Of a stretch of DNA of 64,000 bases, positions 21,113-34,181 are shown piece after piece. The notes beneath the pieces were generated by a model that worked only from the letters and a program-made list of their open reading frames with translations, ran no database searches and had not been told where the DNA came from. The number at the start of each line of letters is the position of its first letter. The stretch's first letter is position 1. The stretch is taken from NCBI GenBank assembly GCA_950097015.1, contig CATNEN010000026.1, forward strand, positions 1,468,001 to 1,532,000, read 5' to 3'. Both the position numbers and the translations under genes were made by a program. Source of the DNA: Macrostomum hystrix (Eukaryota; Platyhelminthes; Macrostomidae).

Positions 21113-21810
21113 TGGTCTTCCACCCCTGATCCTTCAGAGCATCCGCCCTTCTCCCCTGATCCTTTAGAGCATCCGCCCTCCTCCCTTGATTCTTCAGAGC
21201 ATCCGCCCTGCACCCCTGATCCTTCAGAGCATCCGCCCTGCACCCCTGATCCTTCAGAGCATCCGCCCTTCACCCCTGATCCTTCAGAGCATCCGCCCTA
21301 CACCCCTGTTCTTCAGAGCATCCGCCCTCCACCCCTGATTCTTCAGAGCATCGGCCTTCCACCCCTGATCCTTCAGAGAATCCGCCCTTCACCCCTGATC
21401 CTTCAGAGCATCCGCCCTACACCCCTGATCCTTCAGAGCATCCGCCCTTCACCCCTGATCCTTCAGAGCATCCGCCCTACACCCCTGTTCTTCAGAGCAT
21501 CCGCCCTCCACCCCTGATTCTTCAGAGCATCGGCCTTCCACCCCTGATCCTTCAGAGAATCCGCCCTTCACCCCTGATCCTTCAGAGCATCCGCCCTACA
21601 CCCCTGTTCTTCAGAGCATCCGCCCTCCACCCCTGATTCTTCAGAGCATCCGCCCTACACCCCTGATCCTTCAGAGCATCCGCCCTCCACCCCTGATTCT
21701 TCAGAGCATCGGCCTTCCACCCCTGATCCTTCAGGACATCGGCCCTCCACACTTGATCCTTCAGGGCATCCGCCCTCCACCTCTGATCCTTTATGGCATT
21801 GGCCTTCCAA
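21113..21810. repeat. 30-bp minisatellite
   Basis: About 23 copies of a unit resembling CTTCAGAGCATCCGCCCT plus CCACCCCTGATC. Blocks of several units are themselves repeated (for example 21301-21420 against 21481-21600). Confidence 0.93.
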
Positions 21811-22204
21811 CAAGTACTTTCTTCGATGCGAATTCATAGACCAGTTCTCACAGATTGCTATTGTAGTGCTCCAACTCGTGGGGAACAATGAGCAGATACA
21901 GAACTTCCAGGACCAACGCAACAGCTAGTAGCTTTGGAGAGCATTGTGAGCATTGGCCAAGCTTCCCGAATCCCGTTGTCTGCAGACTATTGACATAGCC
22001 AAGTCAACACAGTGACTGGCAGACGAGCAAACAGGGCAGCCAGAGCAACGCGAAATAAAATTGAAAGCAGAGAATATATTCGCCTGTTGTCCCCGATAAA
22101 AACTACTTTGACAGGAACCAAACCCTGCCAAACGTGCCAATTAAAACTTATCCATCACATTCTTGTCACCCCTGACTCGCAAGATCAACCAACGCATGCA
22201 ATTC

Positions 22205-23375
22205 TGTGTCATGAATCTATCCCAGTCTGTCATCAATCTATCCCAGTCTGCCATCAATCTATCCTAGTCTGTCATCAATATATCCTAGTCTGTCATCAAT
22301 CTATCCCAGTCTGTCATCAATCTATCCCAGTCTGTCATCAATCTATCCCAGTCTGTCATCAATCTATCCCAGTATGTCATCAATCTATCCCAGTCTGTCA
22401 TCAATCTATCCCAGTCTGCCATCAATCTATCCTAGTCTGTCATCAATCTATCCCAGTCTGTCATCAATCTATCCCAGTCTGTCATCAATCTATCCCAGTC
22501 TGTCATCAATCTATCCCAGTCTGCCATCAATCTATCCCAGTCTGCCATCAATCTATCCCAGTCTGCCATCAATCTATCCCAGTCTGCCATCAATCTATCC
22601 CAGTCTGCCATCAATCTATCCCAGTCTGCCAAATTCTATCCCAGTCTGCCATCAATCTATCCCAGTCTGCCAAATTCTATCCCAGTCTGCCATCAATCTA
22701 TCCCAGTCTGCCATCTATCCATCTATCCCAGTCTGCCATCTATCTATCTATCTATCCCAGTCTGCCATCAATCTGTCGCAGTCTGCCATCAATCTATCCC
22801 AGTCTGCCATCTATCCATCTATCCCAGTCTGCCATCTATCTATCTATCCCAGTCTGCCATCTATCTATCCCAGTCTGCCATCTATCTATCTATCTATCAC
22901 AGTCTGCCATCTATCTATCTATCTATCCCAGTCTGCCATCTATCTATCTATCTCAGTCTGCCATCTATCTATCTATCTATCCCAGTCTGCCATCTATCTA
23001 TCTATCTCAGTCTGCCATCTATCTATCTATCTATCACAGTCTGCCATCTATCTATCTATCTATCCCAGTCTGCCATCTATCTATCTATCTCAGTCTGCCA
23101 TCTATCTATCTATCTATCCCAGTCTGCCATCTATCTATCTATCTCAGTCTGCCATCTATCTATCTATCTCAGTCTGCCATCTATCTATCTATCGCAGTCT
23201 GCCATCTATCTATCTATCTCAGTCTGCCATCTATCTATCTATCTCAGTCTGCCATCTATCTATCTATCTCAGTCTGCCATCTATCTATCTATCTCAGTCT
23301 GCCATCTATCTATCCCAGTCTGCCATCTATCTATCCCAGTCTGCCATCTATCTATCTATCCCAGTCTGTCAATAA
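22205..23375. repeat. 21-bp minisatellite grading into TATC microsatellite
   Basis: The left part is ~21-bp units CATCAATCTATCCCAGTCTG(T/C). From about 22710 the units acquire variable (TATC)n tracts. The 467-codon plus-strand frame through it is created by the 21-bp period. Confidence 0.94.
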
Positions 23376-23775
23376 TCTATCCCTTTTCATTCCAATCTAT
23401 AAGATTTTTCGTTAATTTTTTAAGGTTTTTTTACATATGTTGATACTACACACCATTACGTGTACTACACGGTCAGAACTCAGTGTTTGGTATTCATCTT
23501 CAACCGCAGTCCATTCGTCCATTCCTAGTCACGGCTGCAATCAACGCAGTCATGCAAATTTTAGTAAGCCGCATGACCGGCATAGTAGCTTGTCAGGTCT
23601 TAGCATAAAAAAGTCAGCATTAATAATTGACCGCACACCTTACCTTAGGCTACCATATTAATGCATAGTGCTTCCGCTCTCAATGCATTATGAAGCCTTG
23701 GAAAGAGAATTACTTTTGACAGATATTAGAAAATACATATCAGATAAACATCAATAAGTATTTAATTTCTAAAAG
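23376..23775. other. spacer before the membrane-protein gene
   Basis: No feature recognised. Confidence 0.35.
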
Positions 23776-25061
23776 CAACAGAAAATTGCGTCATCACTTT
23801 CCGCGGCTGAGATCGCTTTGATAGCGGTCTCAGTGTGGGTTGTCCTGCTGGTGGTTGGTAAGCTGCTGTGAACTTTTAAGGAAACTGGTTGTAGTCCATG
23901 ATCTGTATCCAAATGTATTTCCCTCATATTCCCATCAACACAGATCCTCATCGACTCAGATCCTCATCGAAAAAGGTCCTCATCGACACATATCCTCATC
24001 GAAAAAGATCCTCATCGACACAGATCCTCATCGACACAGATCCTCATCGACACAGATCCTCATCGACACAGATCCCCATCGACTCAGGTCCTCATCGACT
24101 TAGATCCTCATCAAAAAATACCAATTTTAATTGGACAGGTGCAGCCGCCGGCCTCTTTATCTACCTCGAGAAACGCCGTCGCCGACAACTAGACGATCAG
24201 CGTCGACCTCGCCACCGTCGGCGCCGTGGAAGCGAGCGCGGCTCCGAAGCAGCCGACGGGCCGTCGATGTCGCCGCCGATGACGTCATTCTCTGTCAACG
24301 ATTTGTCAGCCGCAGCCGTACAGTTTGACGCGGTCTCGAACGCGCCCAGCGACCCGGGCTCAGCTCAGGCGGTGCAGGCTCAGCTGGACCTGCTCAAACC
24401 GCACCTGCTCTCCTTCAAGGCCATGCTGTGGGACCTCGAGAAGTGGATCGATGCTCGGTCCAGCGCCAGCCCCGGCGCCATCGTCACAGAGTATCTGGAG
24501 GCCCGTAGCCGTCTGAAACAGGTTCTGCTCCTGCTAGAAGAGCAAGCGGACTGTCCGCCTGAGCAGTGCTCTAAGATTGCTCAAATGTTGGACTGGAGCG
24601 AGCGCTGCCTGAAACGGTTCCTAGTCAGCAACAAAACCTACGACCCAGCCGCGCCGTCACTGCAGCGATCGACTAAGAAGACAATGCCGTCGAAGGGTAG
24701 CCGGCGGAGCGGCGGCGCCCGAGGCGGTCCGGTCGGTCGGCGCGTTGCCGTCAAGCGCTCCCACTCGGCGCCGAGACCAACTCTATCGCACTCGGCGGCA
24801 CGCGAGCCCGGCTTTGTCCTGGTCGGCTTCAACCCGGCTTCGGGCGGCCTAGGAGGCGGCGGAGGAGGCGGCCGTCGAAGGCTGCCCCAGCGTGGCGCGA
24901 TGTTCCTGCCAACGGACAGTGATGCTGTTGAAAGCACGACAGTCGGCAGCACCGGCAGGTTCACAATTCATCGCCGGCTAACTCCGATTTCGGAGCATCC
25001 GCCCAGGAGATCCGTGTCCCTGTCCGGCCTGTTCGATAGGGAGATTTCGACGCCGCTGTGA
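23776..25061 (+). CDS. unrecognised single-pass membrane protein (partial, two 3' exons)
   Basis: I infer two exons: one ending at 23857 (start uncertain, after an acceptor such as CAACAG at about 23781) and 24139-25061. Splicing at GTAAGC and ...GGACAG joins half a Gly codon to its other half and completes one hydrophobic helix (ALIAVSVWVVLLVVG then AAAGLFIYLEKRRRR), strong support for the join. After the helix come a very basic stretch and a Ser/Pro-rich linker. A helical segment follows (LDLLKPHLLSFKAMLWDLEK..., EARSRLKQVLLLLEEQ), then a Gly/Arg-rich disordered tail. No family was recognised. A basic cytosolic flank after a helix fits an ER or outer mitochondrial membrane anchor, but that is inference. 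No ATG lies in the first exon, so at least one 5' exon is missing. The intron holds the 16-bp satellite. Confidence 0.65.
23936..24115. repeat. 16-bp minisatellite in the membrane-protein intron
   Basis: About 11 copies of CAGATCCTCATCGACA, the same unit family as at 17490-18125. Confidence 0.9.
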
Positions 25062-25519
25062 CTTCTAATATTGCTATTGTAGCCATGGCAACCTGACTAG
25101 GCTATATGACGCTATCTAGAATCCAAATCTATATTTTTAGCAGCAAAATTTTTTATGAGCTTGCCCCTGAGCAAGGAAGCCTATAATTTAATAGTTTATC
25201 AATTTGCTAAATTCTGCAATAAGTCTCATTTTATTTTGCAAGCATGTCGCTTTGGTCATTAGTGTTGTTAAATTGACTCTGGCAGTCCATCACCTCCTGT
25301 CACGCTTCTGAGTTCTTCTAATTAACTCAAGGAAGTGAATTTTGGCAATCACCTTAGTATAAATGCACATACAAAATAATCACATTTTTAAAGCAATTGA
25401 CTTGCTAGCTAACTAAAAATGGTTTAACTTCTGTTTTGTTAAATTTAAACCATTTTGAAGAGCAACAAATGAAAAATTGACAAAATGGTAAGATACTCGA
25501 GAAGAAAAGCCACGTGCAG
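25062..25519. other. AT-rich 3' flank
   Basis: No feature recognised. Confidence 0.35.
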
Positions 25520-26085
25520 AGCAGGATGGAATGGGATGGGATGGGATCAGATGAGGATGGGATGGGATCAGATGAGGATGGGATGGGATGGGATCAGATG
25601 AGGATGGGATGGGATGGGATCAGATGAGGATGGGATGGGATGGGATCAGATGAGGATGGGATGGGATCAGATGAGGATGGGATGGGATGGGATGGGATAG
25701 AATGGGATGGGATGGGAAGGGATGGGATGGGATGGGAAGGGCTGGGATAGAATGGGGTGGCATAGAAAAGGATGAGGATGGGATGCGATGGGATCAGATG
25801 AGGATGAGATGGGATAGAATGGGATGGGATGAGATGGGACGGGATGGGATAGAATGGGATAGGATGAGGATGGAATGGGATCAGACGAGGATAGATGGGA
25901 TCAGATGATAATGGGATGGGATCAGATGGAACGGATGAGATGGGATCGGATGGGATGCGATGGAATGTGATGGGATAAGATGGGGTGGGATCGGATGGGA
26001 TGAGGATGGGATGAGATGAGGATGGGATGGGATGAGGATGGGATGGGATCAGATAAGGATGGGATGGGATGGGAAGGAAAAGTAC
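25520..26085. repeat. GGGAT-rich minisatellite
   Basis: Irregular array of GATGG, GATGA and GATCA pentamers in longer units such as GATGGGATCAGATGAG, strongly purine-rich on the plus strand. Confidence 0.9.
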
Positions 26086-26299
26086 AAGTATGTATATGCA
26101 GGCAATCCGCTACCTGAGCTAACAAACAGCAATAGCCAGAATTCTTACCGTAGCAAGGTTGGACGAGGGCTTCGATTGGACTAGGGAAATTTTTTCTTAA
26201 AAGCAAAGAAATCCTTCCCTAAAGTCGGAAGCGAACGGAGAAACTTGGGATAAGAAATTTAGTTTAAAAATAGGCTAAAACTTTTGACGCGGCTTCGAC

Positions 26300-26620
26300 A
26301 TGCTCGATGGAGTCGCGTTGAAACGCTGGCAGCTGGCAGTTGAACTGCTCGGCATGGCGAGTGCATCCCTGGCCGACAACCCGGCTGACAATGGCGGATT
26401 TGTGGCAGCCGTGCGACTGCAGTGGTGGCACTACCTGGTGATCTGCTGCGCCATCGCCCTCTTGGCCATCGCCGTAGCCGTCACCTGCTACTGCACCAGG
26501 TGCCGCAAAGGCGCGACATCCAGGCCTGCTGTGACCGCGACTGTTGGCGCGGCGGCATCCGCGGACATCCCGGTGCGTCGGGGAATGCGATTTGGCAACA
26601 CAATCGGCAAACTCAACTGA
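26300..26620 (+). CDS. possible small single-pass membrane protein
   Basis: 106 codons in one exon, GC-rich like the neighbouring host exons. One clear hydrophobic helix lies near residues 43-66 (HYLVICCAIALLAIAVAVTC), followed by CTRCRKG and a basic tail ending in a stop. The first 25 residues are mildly hydrophobic (LAVELLGMASASLA), so a signal peptide is possible. It could instead be the last exon of the gene to its left. No family recognised. Confidence 0.45.
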   Translation: MLDGVALKRWQLAVELLGMASASLADNPADNGGFVAAVRLQWWHYLVICCAIALLAIAVAVTCYCTRCRKGATSRPAVTATVGAAASADIPVRRGMRFGNTIGKLN

Positions 26621-26754
26621 CAGCCGCCCAAGCAGGGTTGGTTGATTTCAGGATTCAAAGGCTGAAGGATTTGTCCGTTCTTGACTCTAGGAGACTTCTG
26701 CATCAGTACACATATGAACCTGTACATTTGGGGATTCGAAGATTGTAGATTTAG

Positions 26755-27915
26755 GAATATTTCGTTTTGGGGATTTGTAGCTTTGGGGATTTGTAGCTTT
26801 GGGGATTTGTAGCTTTGGGGATTCGTAGCTTTGGGGATTTGTAGCTTTGGGGATTTGTAGCTTTGGGGATTAGTAGCTTTGGGGATTTGTAGCTTTGGGG
26901 ATTTGTAGCTTTGGGGATTAGTAGCTTTGGGGATTAGTAGCTTTGGGGATTTGTAGCTTTGGGGATTTGTAGCTTTAGGGATTCGTAGCTTTGGGGATTA
27001 GTAGCTTTGGAGATTTGTAGCTTTGGGGATTTGTAGCTTTGGGGATTCGTAGCTTTGGGGATTCGTAGCTTTGGGGATTTGTAGCTTTGGGGATTTGTAG
27101 CTTTGGGGATTTGTAGCTTTGGGGATTCGTAGCTTTGGGGATTTGTAGCTTTGGGGATTTGTAGCTTTGGGGATTTGTAGCTTTGGGGATTTGTAGCTTT
27201 GGGGATTCCTAGCTTTGGGGATTTGTAGCTTTGGGGATTCGTAGCTTTGGGGATTTGTAGCTTTGGGGATTTGTAGCTTTGGGGATTTGTAGCTTTGGGG
27301 ATTTGTAGCTTTGGGGATTTGTAGCTTTGGGGATTTGTAGCTTTGGGGATTTGTAGCTTTGGGGATTTGTAGCTTTGGGGATTTGTAGCTTTGGGGATTT
27401 GTAGCATTGGAGATTTGTAGCTTTGGGGATTTGTAGCTTTGGGGATTTGTAGCTTTGGGGATTTGTAGCTTTGGGGATTTGTAGCTTTGGGGATTTGTAG
27501 CTTTGGGGATTTGTAGCTTTGGGGATTTGTAGCTTTGGGGATTTGTAGCATTGGAGATTTGTAGCTTTGGGGATTTGTAGCTTTGGGGATTTGTAGCTTT
27601 GGGGATTTGTAGCTTTGGGGATTTGTAGCTTTGGGGATTTGTAGCTTTGGGGATTTGTAGCTTTGGGGATTTGTAGCTTTGGGGATTCCTAGCTTTGGGG
27701 ATTTGTAGCTTTGGGGATTCGTAGCTTTGGGGATTTGTAGCTTTGGGGATTTGTAGCTTTGGGGATTTGTAGCTTTGGGGATTTGTAGCTTTGGGGATTT
27801 GTAGCTTTGGGGATTTGTAGCTTTGGGGATTTGTAGCTTTGGGGATTTGTAGCTTTGGGGATTTGTAGCTTTGGGGATTTGTAGCTTTGGGGATTTGTAG
27901 CTTTGGGGATTTGTT
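26755..27915. repeat. 16-bp G-rich minisatellite, about 73 copies
   Basis: Unit GGGGATTTGTAGCTTT with few variants (TTCGTAG, TTAGTAG, TTCCTAG). Every unit starts with four Gs on the plus strand. Larger blocks are repeated inside (27205-27420 resembles 27685-27900). Confidence 0.96.
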
Positions 27916-28282
27916 GTTACCCAAAGTCCTGTTTTGTATACTTGTACTTTAGCGTATTTGCAAAACTAGGATTCAGTTGCAATGAATTATGATTCATTGA
28001 TCGAATTTGATTTTTTCACCTGTTTTATTGACTTTCAAATTAGATCATTACTCAATTTATTACTCATTACTTATTACGTTTGAGTCTTGGTAGAGTCGTA
28101 TTGCACTACTAACAAGTATTGCTTCAAGTAGCAACCGGTACAATAAAAAAAATGTTTTCGATTTCGTAAAGTCTGTTTCAAACTATTTACACTGTTCACA
28201 TACAGTTTCCCTGTGCCTTGGAGGTTGACCATTGTGCGACAGGCAAACGCGTTTACCGCTCTGCTCACCCCCCTCGAATAAC

Positions 28283-31200
28283 GATCAAGCTTCGAACACC
28301 ACTGAACAATGACCAAGCTTCGAACACCACTGAACAATGACCAAGCTTCGAACACCACTGAACAATGACCAAGCTTCGAACACCACTGAACAATGACCAA
28401 GCTTCGAACACCACTGAACAATGACCAAGCTTCGAACACCACTGAACAATGACCAAGCTTCGAACACCACTGAACAATGACCAAGCTTCGAACACCACTG
28501 AACAATGACCAAGCTTCGAACACCACTGAACAATGACCAAGCTTCGAACACCACTGAACAATGACCAAGCTTCGAACACCACTGAACAATGACCAAGCTT
28601 CGAACACCACTGAACAATGACCAAGCTTCGAACACCACTGAACAATGACCAAGCTTCGAACACCACTGAACAATGACCAAGCTTCGAACACCACTGAACA
28701 ATGACCAAGCTTCGAACACCACTGAACAATGACCAAGCTTCGAACACCACTGAACAATGACCAAGCTTCGAACACCACTGAACAATGACCAAGCTTCGAA
28801 CACCACTGAACAATGACCAAGCTTCGAACACCACTGAACAATGACCAAGCTTCGAACACCACTGAACAATGACCAAGCTTCGAACACCACTGAACAATGA
28901 CCAAGCTTCGAACACCACTGAACAATGACCAAGCTTCGAACACCACTGAACAATGACCAAGCTTCGAACACCACTGAACAATGACCAAGCTTCGAACACC
29001 ACTGAACAATGACCAAGCTTCGAACACCACTGAACAATGACCAAGCTTCGAACACCACTGAACAATGACCAAGCTTCGAACACCACTGAACAATGACCAA
29101 GCTTCGAACACCACTGAACAACAATAAAGCTTCAAACACCACTGAACAACAATAAAGCTTCAAACACCACTGAACAACAATCAAGCTTCGAACACCACTG
29201 AACAACAATCAAGCTTCGAACACCACTGAACAACAATAAAGCTTCGAACACCACTGAACAACAATCAAGCTTCGAACACCACTGAACAACAATCAAGCTT
29301 CGAACACCACTGAACGACAATCAAGCTTCAAACACCACTGAACAATGACCAAGCTTCGAACACCACTGAACAACAATCAAGCTTCGAACACCACTGAACA
29401 ATGACCAAGCTTCGAACACCACTGAACAATGACCAAGCTTCGAACACCACTGAACAACAATAAAGCTTCAAACACCACTGAACAATGACCAAGCTTCGAA
29501 CACCACTGAAAAACAATCAAGCTTCGAACACCACTGAACGACAATCAAGCTTCGAACACCACTGAACAACGATCAAGCTTCGAACACCACTGAACAATGA
29601 CCAAGCTTCGAACACCACTGAACAATGACCAAGCTTCGAACACCACTGAACAATGACCAAGCTTCGAACACCACTGAACAATGACCAAGCTTCGAACACC
29701 ACTGAACAATGACCAAGCTTCGAACACCACTGAACAATGACCAAGCTTCGAACACCACTGAACGACAATCAAGCTTCGAACACCACTGAACAACGATCAA
29801 GCTTCGAACACCACTGAACAATGACCAAGCTTCGAACACCACTGAACAATGACCAAGCTTCGAACACCACTGAACAACAATCAAGCTTCGAACACCACTG
29901 AACAATGACCAAGCTTCGAACACCACTGAACAATGACCAAGCTTCGAACACCACTGAAAAACAATCAAGCTTCGAACACCACTGAACAATGACCAAGCTT
30001 CGAACACCACTGAAAAACAATCAAGCTTCGAACACCACTGAACAGTGACCAAGCTTCGAACACCACTGAACAATGACCAAGCTTCGAACACCACTGAACA
30101 ATGACCAAGCTTCGAACACCACTGAACAATGACCAAGCTTCGAACACCACTGAACAATGACCAAGCTTCGAACACCACTGAACAATGACCAAGCTTCGAA
30201 CACCACTGAACAATGACCAAGCTTCGAACACCACTGAACAATGACCAAGCTTCGAACACCACTGAACAATGACCAAGCTTCGAACACCACTGAACAATGA
30301 CCAAGCTTCGAACACCACTGAACAATGACCAAGCTTCGAACACCACTGAACGACAATCAAGCTTCGAACACCACTGAACAACGATCAAGCTTCGAACACC
30401 ACTGAACAATGACCAAGCTTCGAACACCACTGAACAATGACCAAGCTTCGAACACCACTGAACAATGACCAAGCTTCGAACACCACTGAACAATGACCAA
30501 GCTTCGAACACCACTGAACAATGACCAAGCTTCGAACACCACTGAACAATGACCAAGCTTCGAACACCACTGAACAATGACCAAGCTTCGAACACCACTG
30601 AACAACAATAAAGCTTCAAACACCACTGAACAACAATAAAGCTTCAAACACCACTGAACAACAATCAAGCTTCGAACACCACTGAACAACAATCAAGCTT
30701 CGAACACCACTGAACAACAATAAAGCTTCGAACACCACTGAACAACAATCAAGCTTCGAACACCACTGAACAACAATCAAGCTTCGAACACCACTGAACG
30801 ACAATCAAGCTTCAAACACCACTGAACAATGACCAAGCTTCGAACACCACTGAACAACAATCAAGCTTCGAACACCACTGAACAATGACCAAGCTTCGAA
30901 CACCACTGAACAATGACCAAGCTTCGAACACCACTGAACAATGACCAAGCTTCGAACACCACTGAACAATGACCAAGCTTCGAACACCACTGAACAATGA
31001 CCAAGCTTCGAACACCACTGAACAATGACCAAGCTTCGAACACCACTGAACAATGACCAAGCTTCGAACACCACTGAACAATGACCAAGCTTCGAACACC
31101 ACTGAACGACAATCAAGCTTCGAACACCACTGAACAACGATCAAGCTTCGAACACCACTGAACAATGACCAAGCTTCGAACACCACTGAACAATGACCAA

Positions 31201-31452
31201 GCTTCGAACACCACTGAACAATGACCAAGCTTCGAACACCACTGAAAAACAATCAAGCTTCGAACACCACTGAACAATGACCAAGCTTCGAACACCACTG
31301 AACAACAATCAAGCTTCGAACACCACTGAACAATGACCAAGCTTCGAACACCACTGAAAAACAATCAAGCTTCGAACACCACTGAACAATGACCAAGCTT
31401 CGAACACCACTGAACAATGACCAAGCTTCAAACACCACTGAACAACGATCAA
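28283..31452. repeat. 28-bp minisatellite, about 113 copies with higher-order structure
   Basis: Unit AAGCTTCGAACACCACTGAA plus CAATGACC. Variants end CAACAATC, CAACAATA, CGACAATC or AAACAATC. The left ~0.8 kb is homogeneous. A patterned block near 29108-29340 recurs at 30592-30824, an offset of 1484 bp = 53 units. It is the largest array in the window. Confidence 0.97.
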
Positions 31453-31820
31453 GTTAAGAGCTCCATTGAGCCACCAACTGAAACCTACGAGTTTTCAAAC
31501 TGATACGCATGTTTCCAAACAGCTAGTTGTATCAATGTTAGGTATAAAGGGACAAACACTGACGCATGACTATTTTTTACCCGTAATGATGCGCACTTTG
31601 ACCCTGAAGGCCTTAACCTTTTGCGCTCTAGTTATGCATTATTTATTTGCTAGGTAAAAATAAGCCTTGTTCTATAGTATTAAATTGGCTTGGGTTATTA
31701 GAAAAAAAATCTAGCAAAGAGTGGAATCAACAGCAGTCCGTGGCAGGATCGTGCACTAAAATTCTTGAGAATTATTCATTAGAATAGGCAATCGCGCACT
31801 GATGAACCCCCGTTGTGAAG

Positions 31821-33854
31821 CTATTCGGCCTTGGCGGCATCGCATCGCTGCAGTGATATCACAAGCACCTTAGAACACATGGCTGCAATGGTAGTATTGT
31901 TAGTCGAATCATTTTCTAACTTTTTCCGCACTGCTTGGTCATTATCCTGCTTCAGAGATCGGATGTCTTCTGCTCCTTTTCTCAGAGGTCCAGGCAGTTC
32001 ACCACCGCAATTATTCTTCCTGTACCGGGTTAAGGATTCAGCTGACAATTGCCTTCCACAAGCGTGGCACATCACCCTTCTGGTCTTGTAGACCCGCAAT
32101 TTCACTTTCCTGTTTATTTTTTTTCTTTTTCTCAAGATTTTATTCCACTGGCTTCGGTTCCGCTGATGGCGAGAATTGCTCGGCGACTGCAAACCTCCAG
32201 ATTCTTTTTCAACTGTCGGTGGCAATGGTTCATCTTGATCACGGTTCTCGAGTCCACAGCTCGAGTCACTAATAAGCAGGTCACAGAAATACTGCTGCAT
32301 TGCCGGCTGGCGATTGGATAAGCCGTTGATGCATCGAGAAAGAGAGTCGACGCCATTCAAAATGGGCACCTGGTCCCTCATCCAATCATCAAAGACAGTA
32401 CCGTACGGATCCGATTGTTCCAGCGCAAGAATGCATTGCTCAGCATCTGAGAACATTTCGTCTGTTGTTGGCTGCTCAAGGCTAGACCTCGAATCACCTC
32501 TAGCAGCTGTAACTGGATCGAAACTGGCATGTTGCGTGTACGATAAATATTCTGTTAGCCAAGGTTTCTGCTGAGCAATTTCATCTTGCAGATGATCCTC
32601 AACAGCTGAAGCCGTCGTGGACATAGTCTCATTTGAACTCGTAGCATCAGCTGGATATGCGGCACATGCTGTTGCTGTTTTTGTTAAGGAGCGTATTAAT
32701 GTCGTCAGTTTCGGTACAACATATCTTTACTGCCTCATCTCTCCCTAGCTGCCTCATCTCATCACCTGCCTCATCTCTCCCTAGCTGCCTCATCTCTCCC
32801 TAGCTGGCTGCCTCATCTCTCCCTAGCTGCCTCATCTCTCCCTAGCTGGCTGCCTCATCTCTCCCTAGCTGCCTCATCTCTCCCTAGCTGGCTGCCTCAT
32901 CTCTCCCCTGCCTCATCTCTCCCTAGCTGCCGCATCTCTTCACTGCGTCATCTCTCCCTAGCTGCCTCATCTCTTCACTGCCTCATCTCTCCCTAGCTGC
33001 CTCATCTCTCCCTAGCTGCCTCATCTCTCCCTAGCTGGCTGCCTCATCTCTCCCTAGCTGCCTCATCTCTCCCTAGCTGGCTGCCTCATCTCTCCCTAGC
33101 TGCCTCATCTCTCCCTAGCTGGCTGCCTCATCTCTCCCTAGCTGCCTCATCTCTCCCTAGCTGGCTGCCTCATCTCTCCCCTGCCTCATCTCTCCCTAGC
33201 TGCCGCATCTCTTCACTGCGTCATCTCTCCCTAGCTGCCTCATCTCTTCACTGCCTCATCTCTCCCTAGCTGCCTCATCTCTCCCTAGCTGCCTCATCTC
33301 TCCCTAGCTGCCTCATCTCTCCACTGCCTCATCTCTCCCTAGCTGCCTCATCTCTCCACTGCCTCATCTCTCCCTAGCTGCCTCATCTCTCCCTAGCTGC
33401 CTCATCTCTCCACTGCCTCATCTCTCCCTAGCTGCCTCATCTCTCCACTGCCTCATCTCTCCCTAGCTGCCTCATCTCTTCACTGCGTCATCTCTCCGCT
33501 GCCTCATCTCTTCACTGCGTCATCTCTCCGCTGCCTCATCTCTCCTCTGCCTCATCTCTCCCCTGCCTGATCTTACTCCTGCCTCATCTCAGATTGGCTG
33601 ATTAAAAAGAGTGTACAACAAATGTGTAATCTCCATAGCACAGGTCACTTACGCTCATTTTTGTGATGTGGTGGCTGCGTTTGTTTCGCAGAAGGAGAAC
33701 CAAAACTTTGCCAAGAGGACGGATTAGGCACTGTTGGCATGGTTGCAGTCAGGTGTGCAGCTCGCTCAATGCACCTATCGCCTCGTTTGCGCTTGGCAAG
33801 TAAACCAGAGAATTTCGAATTTTTCCTGCTCCTACAGCTATTTTTGTTTGGCAT
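31821..33854 (-). CDS. unrecognised basic protein with a Cys motif (two exons)
   Basis: Exons 33854-33653 and 32674-31821 (minus strand) join through GTAAGT...AACAG in phase. This links an N-terminal basic segment (CRSRKNSKFSG, LLAKRKRGDR) to a longer C-terminal exon, total about 351 residues. Exon 2 has an acidic middle, then RKRKKINRKVKLRVYKTRR (nuclear localisation-like) followed by VMCHACGRQLSAES, a single CxxC that may be half of a zinc site, and a C-terminal helix. Nuclear location is inferred. The intron is filled by a ~19-bp minisatellite. TTTATT (AATAAA on the minus strand) lies near 31640, about 180 bp downstream. No family recognised. Confidence 0.7.
32728..33590. repeat. ~19-bp minisatellite in an intron
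   Basis: Units such as CTGCCTCATCTCTCCCTAG with GCTGGCTGCC, CCCTG and TTCACTG variants. A multi-unit block near 32890-33000 is repeated near 33172-33280. Confidence 0.93.
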
Positions 33855-34181
33855 TATCTTTCATTTGTCATAGAAATTAGGTGACAAAATATCTGATATG
33901 GCTCATCGGTTTCAGAAAGCGCTATTGAAATCTTGTGAAGTTATACAGATATAATGCTTCTATAGATTTCTAGAAGCTATAATTATCTGGCGATGGTTTT
34001 CAGAAATCGAATCAATCATGTATGCCTAGAGTGAGTTTAATAAGACTAATACCGAAATTTAAAGCAATATTCTATCCAGGTCTTCTAGCAAGCATATGCC
34101 TTCGTACCATAGATAACGCATACGAGTGTAATAGATTCTGTGGACTTTTCAACTCACTTGAACCATAGACAAATTCCATGA

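Noticed and set aside
22012-23415. 467-codon open frame rich in Ser-Ile-Pro-Val-Cys-His-Gln
   Set aside because: It follows a 21-bp minisatellite, and similar frames are open in other phases. There is no splice or start context.
26934-27924. Lys-Ser-Pro repeat protein on the minus strand
   Set aside because: The 16-bp unit reads the same way in every frame. No start, splice site or unique domain.
28074-31438. Many minus-strand frames of up to 353 codons
   Set aside because: Products of the 28-bp array. The same peptide pattern appears in all three frames.
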